Source: Latrodectus hesperus
Taxonomy: Eukaryota > Arthropoda > Arachnida > Araneae > Theridiidae
NCBI GenBank assembly: GCA_037975125.1
Contig: CM075860.1
Span: 42,631,282 to 42,695,281, forward strand
DNA: 64,000 nucleotides
Direction of reading: 5' to 3'
Shown: positions 46,201-54,198 of the stretch, piece after piece
How the letters are laid out: each line of letters begins with the position of its first letter
Numbering within the stretch: the stretch's first letter is position 1
Program-made: the position numbers and the translations under genes
Notes under the pieces: model-generated
The model's database searches: none
Seen by the model: only the letters and a program-made list of their open reading frames with translations
Told to the model about the DNA's origin: nothing

Positions 46201-47272
46201 TCGAGAGGCAACTTGCCGCCTAGCCTCAGGGTACGAGCAGTTTTTAGTTATTTTAACGGTGGTGATTTCCTTTTCAAGTACCCATTGTGGACAATTTCGA
46301 GAATAGGAGGGATGGTCACCTTGACAGTTGACACATCTCTCCTTCGCTGTGCAGGTCGAGTTATCGTGGCCAACTGCTGCGCATCGTGCGCAAGTCAGTT
46401 TGCCCCTGCAAGCGTTCTGTGAATGTCCAAAACGTTGGCACTTGAAGCATCGCAATGGATTTGGGATGTATGGCCTGACGGGTAAATTTAAATAAGCTGC
46501 TTTTATATTCTGCGGAAGGTCTGGGGTCGTAAAGGTCAGAATGAGATGCTTAGTATCTATGTACTTTCCATCCCTTCTGACTCTAATACGTTCAACTCCA
46601 CAGACCTTCTGATTTTGCAGATTTTCTAAGATTTCCTCCGTCGGCGTATTTTCCAAATCCCTTGCGGAAACAACACCACGTGATAAATTGAGGCTACCGT
46701 GGGGCACAACTGCTACCTCTAGGTTAGCCAGCTTCCGCATATTGATCATTGTAGTCACTTGGGAAGAGTTAGATATTTCCACAAGTAAGTCACCAGAACG
46801 AATTTTCCGAATAGTTTTCACCTCCCCAACAATTCCCGATATTCCCTTTTGAATAAGAAATGGGGATACATTTTCAAATGTTCCCTCTTTTCTTTTAATC
46901 AGAAAGAATTTATTATTTTCATTTGTCAAATGCTCCCGCGGGAGAAAAGATATTTTTTTATTTTCCATTTATAATTTTTTAAAATTTCGGGACCTGACCG
47001 CACCACCCACCACCGAGTCCAACAAGGGGATGCAGACCAGCTGCACCAGTGCTAGCCAGGTCCTATACGCTCACAGTACATCCCTGAAGTGGCCTCCACC
47101 CTTAACGAGTCACCCAGTAGATGTACCGATCGCTTGATCCATAAAGCCGATTGATGTGCTGAGGACCACAACACACCTCCCGTTTACCTGAAGCAGAGGC
47201 CAGACAGATCACTAGGGTACCTCGGGATTGTGACACCCGTGTTTACCTAAAGAAGGTAAACCCCCTGAGGGG
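43265..47272 (-). mobile_element. LINE copy M with internal deletions in 5' UTR and across ORF1/ORF2
   Basis: A minus-strand copy with 3' tail and hairpin (43265-43315), AT-rich 3' UTR, a single long ORF and a shortened 5' UTR ending at 47272. Two internal deletions are seen. About 1.4 kb is lost between ORF1 and RT (junction 45899/45900). About 0.3 kb of 5' UTR is lost (junction near 47202), including the pyrimidine tract. Both flanks show 5' UTR sequence of another copy. Confidence 0.9.
43549..46968 (-). CDS. In-frame Gag-RT-RNase H fusion lacking the endonuclease (copy M)
   Basis: One uninterrupted 1139-codon frame from the ATG at 46968 (MENKKISFLPREH). Residues 1 to ~357 are ORF1 with the RRM-like region and all three zinc knuckles (CFKCQRFGHSQNAC, CARCAAVGHDNSTC, CVNCQGDHPSYSRNC). 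At HPSDEDLS it passes directly into ORF2 at NNTSPGPDGVSYEML. RT (FFDIEKAYD, YVDD), RNase H (TDGSKSAG, YTDSMSVL, NERADAAAKS) and the final knuckle (CETCDEPYTVFHILISC) follow. The end of ORF1 and all of EN are gone. The fusion kept the frame by chance or selection. Such a protein could bind RNA and reverse-transcribe but not nick target DNA. Confidence 0.92.
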   Translation of the reverse strand: MENKKISFLPREHLTNENNKFFLIKRKEGTFENVSPFLIQKGISGIVGEVKTIRKIRSGDLLVEISNSSQVTTMINMRKLANLEVAVVPHGSLNLSRGVVSARDLENTPTEEILENLQNQKVCGVERIRVRRDGKYIDTKHLILTFTTPDLPQNIKAAYLNLPVRPYIPNPLRCFKCQRFGHSQNACRGKLTCARCAAVGHDNSTCTAKERCVNCQGDHPSYSRNCPQWVLEKEITTVKITKNCSYPEARRQVASRCPKSGVSYATAAKKVTRTISTQTENISLPLTRLPQLLTSKQKSVPSSITKRKAPSAKSKALKAYKLKSSREGSSRPSISTRKALSLEADAVSLHPSDEDLSNNTSPGPDGVSYEMLRHVTPDSLSNLLILFNRIWTENTFPSLWSEAIVIPVLKAGKDPSVPSNYRPIALTSCLCKTLERMVNARLVYVLEKKKCIPVNQSGFRKGRSTLDNIIYLETQIRNAFVRRNHLVSIFFDIEKAYDRTWRYGILRSLYDFGFRGNLPIFLKNFLCSRTFKVRIGTFYSDYFNQIEGVPQGCILSVTLFILHLSSILHNLSPSVHGTLYVDDLQISCEGSNMRLIERQLQTAVNKLAAWCAENGHTISPSKSRCVHFCRKTSIHSDPEILIDNTIIPVVSEMKFLGVIFDRKLTFLPHVLNLRKKCERSLNILRVLSNTSWGADRTSLLRIYQSIILSRIDYGCVVYGSARHSVLCRLDTVHHNALRICSGAFRTSPVQSLYAICHQLPLDLRRMQQSLNYYAKIMSDPHHLLHSMIPTSALKRLYHARPRSIPTFLYRIKSDLLLSDLHDVRIYSTDRTLHPPWYEPQIKIINPFAQFRKSNTTPVIFHQLYSSHRSQFDIYIPVYTDGSKSAGHVGIGIYVDNMCLSYNLSMSCSIFTAEAIAILRALQHIGTKNSYRFCIYTDSMSVLEAVENNNITCHPVVSQIFCIVDTLKCRGYDIVFCWIPGHVGLDGNERADAAAKSASTPLQPSVPLCDARKGVKSFVHKLWQESWRMQVTNKLYTITSSLISFPVLPLRSADVKLTRLRIGHTRFTHKHLFLNELKPWCETCDEPYTVFHILISCSDFNQHRFKYFKTDLLTMRDLLGEPPHQNIFAFLRSIGFIDYI

Positions 47273-47395
47273 GGAGAAGAGGAAGAAAAAGCAGAAGAGT
47301 AGAGGAGAGGGGAAAAAAGAAAGAGGACAGATCACTGAGGTACCTCGGGATTGTGACACCCGTGTTTACCTAAAGAAGGTAAACCTTCTGAGGGG
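47273..47395 (-). other. Isolated LINE 5'-terminal fragment
   Basis: 123 bp of 5' UTR (end of pyrimidine tract through the terminal hairpins), ending at 47395 where element N begins. It carries the variant CCTTCTGAGGGG at its end. It may be the 5' end of copy L, split off by insertion of M, but the bases flanking M (43197-43264 and 47273-47345) are similar rather than identical. Confidence 0.7.
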
Positions 47396-47475
47396 ATTAG
47401 TCTGTCTAGAGCAACCCCTCTATTAATCAAGATAACTCCCTAGCCTGCATCTCTCCCACCAGTTCTTCGGAAGAC

Positions 47476-48552
47476 ATGCACAAAATTACTTCAAATATAA
47501 ATACTCAAGTATCTAAATCAGACAAAGATAACATTTCAGCTCCACAATTAATAATCCAAAAATTAAAACGTATAATCTTATGTAAAAAAGGTGAAAGATT
47601 TCATCTTCCTAACGAGGCTCGTATTAATGCCCAACAGCTATTGGACCAGCTATATAATTACACAATGGAATCAACACCTATTCAAACCACTGCAACTACA
47701 AATATAGATTTGGTTCCTAAAATTCATGAAAATTTATTAGAACTTAAAGAAGTCACACTCCCAAAAATAATTGAGAATATTAACGAAATAAAAAATTTTT
47801 CTAACATAGTTCCACCAAAATCAACAACAAGCTCCCTTACTTACAGCGAAATTCTGAAAAAGAATACCTCTGTAATTATTAAAAACCCAGACAAAAATGT
47901 CTCACAAACTTTGAAGACTCTAGAAACTTCAATACGACCGAAAGGTATTTACCATAGACAAAATCACTTAGAAATTAAGTGCAAAAATCTGGAAGATATG
48001 CATAACTTAAAAGAAACATTGAAGAATAATAACATCAAGGTGGAAAATAAAAAACCACAGACGCAAAGACTAATTATCCTCAACGTAAGTGATAAAATCT
48101 CAAAAGATAAAATGCTGGATATTATTAGTGAAGAACTAAAAATTGACAAAACAAATGAATTAGTGAAACTAATTTCACATAGAAAAACCGCTAGCAAACT
48201 CAACGTTTGGAACTTCGTTATAGAACTTCCAAGGCCCTTGGCTTACAATCTCCTAAAATTAAAATTCTTATTCATTGGCCTTGCAAAATATAAAATAGAC
48301 AAATTCATTACTGTAAAAAGATGCTTTAATTGCCAGGACTTTAGCCACTCCACCTCAGATTGTACTATTAAAAACACCTATTGTGCTAAATGCAGTAAGT
48401 GTCACAAAACCGAATTCTGTAAATCTGATCATCTCTATTGCATCAACTGCGTCGAAGCTAATAGAAATGGTGCATATTTTCCAATCAATCACCCAGCTTT
48501 CGACATAAATTGTCCTTCATATCAAGAATATATTAATCAAGCTTACCACTAA
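47476..48552 (+). CDS. ORF1 Gag-like protein of LINE N
   Basis: 358 codons from an ATG. The first 150 residues are hydrophilic, Lys/Asn/Thr-rich, with possible coiled-coil stretches (80-110). Residues 150-280 resemble the nucleic-acid-binding region before Gag knuckles. Three Cys/His motifs follow: C283-C286-H291-C296, C303-C306-H310-C315, and a looser C322-C325...H339-C346. It is intact, unlike the ORF2 of the same element. Codon use is strongly AT-biased. The role is inferred to be RNA packaging as in other two-ORF LINEs. Confidence 0.85.
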   Translation: MHKITSNINTQVSKSDKDNISAPQLIIQKLKRIILCKKGERFHLPNEARINAQQLLDQLYNYTMESTPIQTTATTNIDLVPKIHENLLELKEVTLPKIIENINEIKNFSNIVPPKSTTSSLTYSEILKKNTSVIIKNPDKNVSQTLKTLETSIRPKGIYHRQNHLEIKCKNLEDMHNLKETLKNNNIKVENKKPQTQRLIILNVSDKISKDKMLDIISEELKIDKTNELVKLISHRKTASKLNVWNFVIELPRPLAYNLLKLKFLFIGLAKYKIDKFITVKRCFNCQDFSHSTSDCTIKNTYCAKCSKCHKTEFCKSDHLYCINCVEANRNGAYFPINHPAFDINCPSYQEYINQAYH

Positions 48553-48873
48553 TCATGTCACAACAAATAAATAATAATATACATTTATCAATCAACCAAA
48601 AGAATCCCAACCTAACTGACTTATCTTATCATAAACGTCTACGCCTCTCCAACTAGCTCTTTACAAAATATTTTAAATAAAATATCCCCCTTCTTAAGAT
48701 CATACTCATCTTTCCTAATCCTACTTGGAGGGGATTTCAACGCGCAAAACAATATTTGGAACTACCCATCGAATAACTCAAGAGGAATTCTTCTAGAACA
48801 ATTCATTTCAACAAATAATCTAAACCTAATTAATACATTCTCCAGTCCACCTACCTTTACAGGCCCAAACGGA
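48553..48873 (+). pseudogene. ORF2 of LINE N, endonuclease remnant
   Basis: After ORF1 a short stretch leads to an EN fragment: INVYASPTSS, then LLGGDFNAQNNIW and LINTFSSPPTFTGPNG. About 100 residues of EN that should precede INVYA are missing, apparently through an internal deletion near 48600-48635. The frame is then interrupted by copy O and continues at 60081. Confidence 0.8.
48860..48873. repeat. Target-site duplication flanking copy O
   Basis: CAGGCCCAAACGGA at 48860-48873 recurs exactly at 60067-60080. It brackets O with its nested P, an 11.2 kb insertion into the EN region of LINE N. Confidence 0.94.
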
Positions 48874-48975
48874 TGGTTGGTTGGTTGGGTTTTATGGCGC
48901 AAGGTCCAAAATTGGACATGCTGCGCCAAGGAAAAGTTTTTTGTAGTTTTATTTTTATTTCAATTTTACTTACTT

Positions 48976-49006
<31 letters not shown>

Positions 49007-49135
49007 AAAAAACCCAAGCAATATTAAAATTTTAAAAAACAAAAATCTGTGTATACATTATTTTAAAATCAATTTAAAAAATATAAAGAAAGAATATCAA
49101 ATATATGTATAAAATTTTAAAATCCAACATACAAA

Positions 49136-52100
49136 TTAAATAAAATGTATGTAACCTATTGCCCTTAAGAAAGCAAATAGGTTTTTATGGGGTGGATCTC
49201 CTATTATATCAGATAAAGTTATAAAATCAGTTTTAAAAAATTGTAAACGTTGTTGGTTAAAATCATGACATGAAATTAAAATATGATAAACAGTGAATGG
49301 TTCATCACACGTTTCACACCATGGATTTAATTCATTTAGAAACAAATGTCTATGTGTGAAACGTGTGTGTCCGATACGAAGGCGAGTTAATCTTACATCA
49401 GCACTTCGTATCGGTAAAACTGTTAATGAGGTGATGTATGGAAATATGGCCTGCAATTTATTAGTGACCTGCATGTTCCAAGACTCCTGCCAAAGATCTT
49501 GAATAAGTTTTTTAACACATTTTCTCACATCAAACAAAGGAATGGATGGAAGAGATGGGCCAGATGCAGATTTAGCAGCTGCATCAGCCCTTTCATTACC
49601 ATCGAGACCTACATGACTTGGGATCCAGCAGAAAATTATTTCATATCCCTTGCCAGCAAGGGAATCTAATGCTCGGAAAATTCTAGACACAACGGGATGA
49701 CAGTGAAAACTACTGTTCCGCAAAGCCTCCAACACACTCAAACTGTCAGTGTACACGCAGTATTTAAAGGTATAACTTGTGTTTATCTGCTGAAGAGCTT
49801 GATGTATAGCAGTTGCTTCAGCAGAGAAGATGGAACAGGATGGATGGAGGCTGTAGCTTAGAGTTTTGTTCTCAATAACTACAGCACAACCAACATGTCC
49901 TGCAGATTTTGATCCATCTGTGAAAACTGGTGTGTACGTAGTATACTGACAGCGATGTGAGGCATATAGCTGCTGGAAAACAGTAGTTGTTGTGTCTGAT
50001 TTTCTAAAACGAACAAAAGGATTAATGATTTTAATCTGTGGATCATACCAAGGTGGATGAGATAAATACTCCATTTTGTCAAAACGGACACCACATAGGT
50101 CAGATAATAAAAGAGCAGATTTTGTTCGTGTGAGAAAAGGTTGAATGCTGTATGAACGTGCGTCATACAGCCTCATTAGTGCAGGTGGAGTAGTCATGGA
50201 ACGTAATGGATGATGAGGGTCAGACATGATTTTTGCATAATAATTGAGAGACAGCTGCATTCGTCTCAGGTCTAAAGGCAATTGTTGACATATTGCATAT
50301 AGACTCTGGACGGGTGATGTGCGGAATGCGCCTGAGCATATTCTCAAAGCAGAGTGATGTATTGTATCCAGTCTGCGTAGAACAGAAGACCTAGCAGATC
50401 CATACACAACACACCCATAGTCAATACGAGATAAAATTATTGATTTGTAGACACGAAGTAGTGACGTGCGATCAGCACCCCAAGATGTATTAGAAAGCAC
50501 CTTGAGGATATTAAGCGATCGCTCGCACTTCTTCCGCAAATGAAGAACATGCGGAAGAAAATTCAACTTTCGGTCAAATGTTATACCTAAAAATTTTATC
50601 TCGTTGACAACAGGGATAGGTGTATTGTTAATACAGATAGTAGGATCATTGTGTAGGCTGGTCTTCCTGCAGAAATGGACACAATTACTCTTGCTCGGAG
50701 ATAATGTGTGGCCATTCTCAGCACACCATGCAGCAAGTTTGTTGACAGTTGTTTGTAATTGTCTCTCAATTAAACGCATGTTAGAACCCTCACATGATAT
50801 TTGCAGGTCATCAACATACAGCGTGCCATAAACAGGAGGTGAGATTTGATGTAGGATGCAACTGATGTAAAGGTTAAAAAGTGTAACACTTAAAATAGAG
50901 CCTTGGGGTACACCCTCGGCTTGAATAAAAGTATTGGAAAAAGCAGTTCCAATACGTACTTTAAAAAAACGGGAGCGTAGAAAATTTTTTAGGAATATCG
51001 GAAGATTACCCCTAAAGCCAAAATCATATAATGTACGGAGAATTTCGTATCGCCATGTACGGTCATATGCCTTCTCTATGTCGAAGAAAATGGAAACGAG
51101 ATGATTCCTCCGCACAAAGGCGTTGCGGATCTGCGTTTCCAAATATATGATGTTATCAAGAGTGGATCTTCCTTTACGGAAGCCACTCTGATTGATATGA
51201 ATACATTTATTTGTTTCTAGGACATATACGAGACGGGCGTTGACCATACGTTCGAGAGTCTTACATAAGCAACTCGTCAGAGCTATTGGTCGATAACTCG
51301 AAGGAACAGAAGGATCCTTACCAGTCTTAAGGATTGGAATCACTATTGCTTCGCTCCAAGGTGATGGAAATGTGTTTTCTGTCCAGATCCTATTAAACAA
51401 AATTAATAAGTTCGATAGGGAATCTGGACTTAAATTTCGAAGCATTTGATAGCTGATTCCATCAGGTCCTGGACTGGTATTATTGGCCTGCTGTAATGCT
51501 CTCTTCAATTCCAACATCCGAAATTCACAGTTATAAGGCAAAGCTTGTCCATGGTTGAAACGAATTTGTGTTCGCTCAGCACGACTCTTTGTCCTTAAGA
51601 ACGAAGGACTATAAGAGTCGTTGCTTGAGACGCTAGCAAAGGTTTCACCAAGGACGTTAGCGATGTCCTTAGGAGAAGAGTATATGGCAGCTCCGGATTT
51701 CAAAATAGGAATTGAACATTCTCTATAGATTCCATTGGCTGCTTTCACTTTTCTCCATAACTGTTTACTGGATGTGGAAGAAGTAATTGATGATACATAG
51801 CGAGACCAGGATTCCTTCTGACTTCGGCGACGAGTTCTGCGAGCTAAAGCTTTTGCTCTCTTAAAGGCGATAAGATTCTCCGTTGTGGGGTACCTCCGAA
51901 ATAACCCCCATAACTTCCTCTGTTTCTTATAGGTTTTTTGACATTCATCATTCCACCAAGGTTTGCAACGCCTGTGTAGTATAGGGGAACTCTTAGGTAT
52001 TGATGCGTCAGCTGCATTAACAATTGCTTCGGTGACTTTATATACGGCTTCATCAATATTTTCGATCATAACCATTTCGTTATCAATAACTGCCAATTGT

Positions 52101-52783
52101 GTAAATAACGTCCAATCTGCCCGACTGTACACGTAAGTAGGTAGACGTTGTTCTACACTACTACCTCCAGTCTGGGAGATGACGAGAGGAAAATGATCGC
52201 TATTATGCAGATCATTTCCTACATTTAAATTTAACAATGGCAGAAGTGAGGGAGAACTAATGGCTAGATCGAGAGAATGAAATGTTCTTGTGGGTACATG
52301 GAAATATGTCTTCTCGTCGGTATTAAGCAGACAGAGACTATTATCTGAAATAAACCGCTCTATCTGCCTACCGCGAGAATTTGTATCATCACTTCCCCAC
52401 AAAGAATTATGGCCGTTAAAGTCACCTAACAGCAGAAATGGTGTTGGCAGCTGATCTATTAATGCATCGAGTTCCTCTTGGCGGATGACATCATGTGGTG
52501 GTAAATATAAACTACAGACTGTTAATAAGCATGAAGTATGAATTCTTACTGCAACAGCCTGTAGCGTAGTATTCAATGGATGGACAGTGCTGGGAAAAGT
52601 ATTAGATGTTAATATACATACACCTCCAGACACTGAGCCATCATCACCACAGTCTTTTCTATAGCTTTTAAACCCACGCATGGATAAACTATTGTGGGAC
52701 TTCAGGAAAGTTTCTTGAAGTGCAACACATGCGGGGTTGTAGGCTGAAATTATAGACTTGATGTCATCATGATGAGAACGCAA
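49136..52783 (-). CDS. LINE ORF2 polyprotein EN-RT-RNase H-CCHC, intact (copy O)
   Basis: 1215 codons from the Leu at 52783, open further upstream through SWNCHG. EN: ALQETF, GDFNGHNSLW, NSDHFP. RT: SPGPDGISYQML, FFDIEKAYD, YVDD. RNase H: TDGSKSAG, FSAEATAI, YTDSLSVL, NERADAAAKS. C-terminal knuckle: CETCDEPFTVYHILISC. No stop or frameshift. One odd change is DRTWRYEIL where the other copies have YGIL. Its ORF1 partner is disrupted by P, so only trans activity would be possible. Confidence 0.93.
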   Translation of the reverse strand: MRSHHDDIKSIISAYNPACVALQETFLKSHNSLSMRGFKSYRKDCGDDGSVSGGVCILTSNTFPSTVHPLNTTLQAVAVRIHTSCLLTVCSLYLPPHDVIRQEELDALIDQLPTPFLLLGDFNGHNSLWGSDDTNSRGRQIERFISDNSLCLLNTDEKTYFHVPTRTFHSLDLAISSPSLLPLLNLNVGNDLHNSDHFPLVISQTGGSSVEQRLPTYVYSRADWTLFTQLAVIDNEMVMIENIDEAVYKVTEAIVNAADASIPKSSPILHRRCKPWWNDECQKTYKKQRKLWGLFRRYPTTENLIAFKRAKALARRTRRRSQKESWSRYVSSITSSTSSKQLWRKVKAANGIYRECSIPILKSGAAIYSSPKDIANVLGETFASVSSNDSYSPSFLRTKSRAERTQIRFNHGQALPYNCEFRMLELKRALQQANNTSPGPDGISYQMLRNLSPDSLSNLLILFNRIWTENTFPSPWSEAIVIPILKTGKDPSVPSSYRPIALTSCLCKTLERMVNARLVYVLETNKCIHINQSGFRKGRSTLDNIIYLETQIRNAFVRRNHLVSIFFDIEKAYDRTWRYEILRTLYDFGFRGNLPIFLKNFLRSRFFKVRIGTAFSNTFIQAEGVPQGSILSVTLFNLYISCILHQISPPVYGTLYVDDLQISCEGSNMRLIERQLQTTVNKLAAWCAENGHTLSPSKSNCVHFCRKTSLHNDPTICINNTPIPVVNEIKFLGITFDRKLNFLPHVLHLRKKCERSLNILKVLSNTSWGADRTSLLRVYKSIILSRIDYGCVVYGSARSSVLRRLDTIHHSALRICSGAFRTSPVQSLYAICQQLPLDLRRMQLSLNYYAKIMSDPHHPLRSMTTPPALMRLYDARSYSIQPFLTRTKSALLLSDLCGVRFDKMEYLSHPPWYDPQIKIINPFVRFRKSDTTTTVFQQLYASHRCQYTTYTPVFTDGSKSAGHVGCAVVIENKTLSYSLHPSCSIFSAEATAIHQALQQINTSYTFKYCVYTDSLSVLEALRNSSFHCHPVVSRIFRALDSLAGKGYEIIFCWIPSHVGLDGNERADAAAKSASGPSLPSIPLFDVRKCVKKLIQDLWQESWNMQVTNKLQAIFPYITSLTVLPIRSADVRLTRLRIGHTRFTHRHLFLNELNPWCETCDEPFTVYHILISCHDFNQQRLQFFKTDFITLSDIIGDPPHKNLFAFLRAIGYIHFI

Positions 52784-52812
52784 ACCATGGCAGTTCCAAG
52801 AAACAAAGGAAG

Positions 52813-53652
52813 TTATTGTTCAATTTGAAAAGCTCCTTTCCCGGAGCTGGAAGGCATGTCATCTGACATCTCCTCGAGCGATAAATCCTCGTCCGAGGGA
52901 TGTAAACAAACCGCATCAGCCTCCAGGGACATGGCTTTACGGGTGGATATGGAGGGTCTAGAGGAACCCTCCCTTGATGATTTTAGTTTATATGCCTTAT
53001 TGGCTTTTGATTTCGCCAAAGGAGCTTTTTTCTTGGTAATATTAGAAGCGGAGGTTTTAGATTTCTTTATATAATTTTGGGGTAATGTTGAAGAGGTTAT
53101 AACAGAATCCGTCTGTGTGCTACTGGATTTACAAATTTTCGTAGCGGCGGTTGCATAACTGAGTCCAGCTTGTGGTGTTCGTGAAGTGACTAGTTTTCTT
53201 GCCTCAGGATATGATATCTTTTGGTTAATCTTAACAGTGGCGATTTCTTTTTCTAGTATCCAGTGTGGACAATTTCGAGAGTAGGAGGGGTGATCACCAT
53301 TACAGTTGACACACCTCTCCTTCGCTGTACAGGTTGAACTGTCGTGGCCAATCACCGCGCATCGAGCGCAGGTGAGTTTGCCCCTGCAAGCTGTCTTCGA
53401 ATGTCCAAATCGCTGGCACTGAAAACATCTCAGTGGATTTGGAATGTACGGCCTGACGGGTAGATTCATATATGCAGCTTTGACATACTGCGGAAGGTCT
53501 GGGGTCGCAAAAGTCAGAATGAGATGTTTAGTTTCAATTAACTTGTCATCTCTTCTGACTAGAATGCGTTTAACGCCACAGACCTTCTGATCTTGCATAT
53601 TTTCCAGAATCTCAGCCGTCGGCGTGTTTAACAAATCCCTAGCTGAGATGAC
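52813..53652 (-). pseudogene. LINE ORF1 C-terminal part (copy O)
   Basis: About 280 codons from the end of the RRM-like region through three complete knuckles (CFQCQRFGHSKTAC, CARCAVIGHDSSTC, CVNCNGDHPSYSRNC) to the stop. The N-terminal ~95 codons lie beyond P at 59249-59532. Its sequence is of the K/M type, while its ORF2 is close to the H/P type, so O may be a recombinant between subfamilies. Confidence 0.87.
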
Positions 53653-53665
53653 GCCACGTGAGAAA
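53653..53665. repeat. Target-site duplication flanking copy P
   Basis: GCCACGTGAGAAA at 53653-53665 recurs exactly at 59236-59248, immediately before the 5' terminus and immediately after the CCAA tail of P. It lies in O's ORF1. Confidence 0.96.
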
Positions 53666-53715
53666 CCCCTCAGGGGGTTTACCTTCTTTAGGTAAACACG
53701 GGTGTCACAATCCCG
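53666..53715 (+). promoter_or_regulatory. 5'-terminal hairpin array (copy P)
   Basis: Three consecutive inverted repeats at the very 5' end: CCCC-TCA-GGGG (53666-53676); GTTTACC (53677-53683) with GGTAAAC (53691-53697); and CGGG (53699-53702) with CCCG (53712-53715). The same array ends every full-length copy here. It could act in translation, packaging or RNA processing; no function is shown. Confidence 0.7.
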
Positions 53716-54198
53716 AGGTACCCTAGTGATCTGTCCTCTTCTTTAATTTCCTCTCTCTTCTACTCTTCTGCTTTCTCTTCCTCTTCTCCCTCAGTGTGGT
53801 TGCCTCGTAAGAGGTTGAGGGCTCCCCTTGAGTAGCTTTCGCCGCTCTGTTGCTATTAGCTACTCTTGGGGACTAAATCACCCACGTGTTTGCCGTGCGT
53901 GGAGACCCGTGTCCCTGGAAAGGAGGATCCTGGTAATTGAGGCCTCCAGAGACCAACACATTGCTTTGGCCTCTGCTTCAGGTAAACGGGAGGTGTGTTG
54001 TGGTCCTCAGCACATCAATCGGCTTTATGGATCAAGCGATCGGTACATCTACTGGGTGACTCGTTAAGGGTGGAGGCCACTTCAGGGATGTACTGTGAGC
54101 GTATAGGACCTGGCTAGCACTGGTGCAGCTGGTCTGCATCCCCTTGTTGGACTCGGTGGTGGGTGGTGCCGTCAGGTCCCGAAATTTCCAATTTAAAT
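53666..54198 (+). promoter_or_regulatory. LINE 5' UTR (copy P)
   Basis: 533 bp from the element start to the ORF1 ATG. After the hairpins comes a ~62-nt pyrimidine tract (53731-53792) ending in CTCAG. A block conserved in all copies follows, including CTTCAG/GTAAAC at 53976-53987, which resembles a splice donor. A 79-codon frame (53828-54067) is open but starts without ATG. Confidence 0.82.

Larger units (their letters stand above)
47396..48873 (+). mobile_element. LINE N (second, distinct family), 5' part
   Basis: A plus-strand LINE unrelated at the nucleotide level to the main family. Some 5' UTR (47396-47475), ORF1 and the remainder of EN are seen before copy O interrupts at 48873. It resumes at 60081. 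Its true 5' end is unclear because a foreign 5' fragment abuts it at 47395. Confidence 0.88.

Noticed and set aside
48980..49010. TTTA repeat run (TTTATTTATTTA...) as a microsatellite of separate origin.
   Set aside because: It is the expanded AT-rich part of copy O's 3' UTR, present in shorter form in other copies.
53666..53730. HDV-like ribozyme at the LINE 5' end.
   Set aside because: The first bases pair locally (CCCC with GGGG) and I could not lay out the nested double pseudoknot. It is kept only as an unassigned structure.
53828..54067. A 79-codon frame in the 5' UTR, in ORF1 sense, open in copies D, E, H, O and P.
   Set aside because: It begins without an ATG and has a TGA in copies A, F and K (TACTCTTGAGGAC). 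Its conservation is explained by the general similarity of the 5' UTRs.
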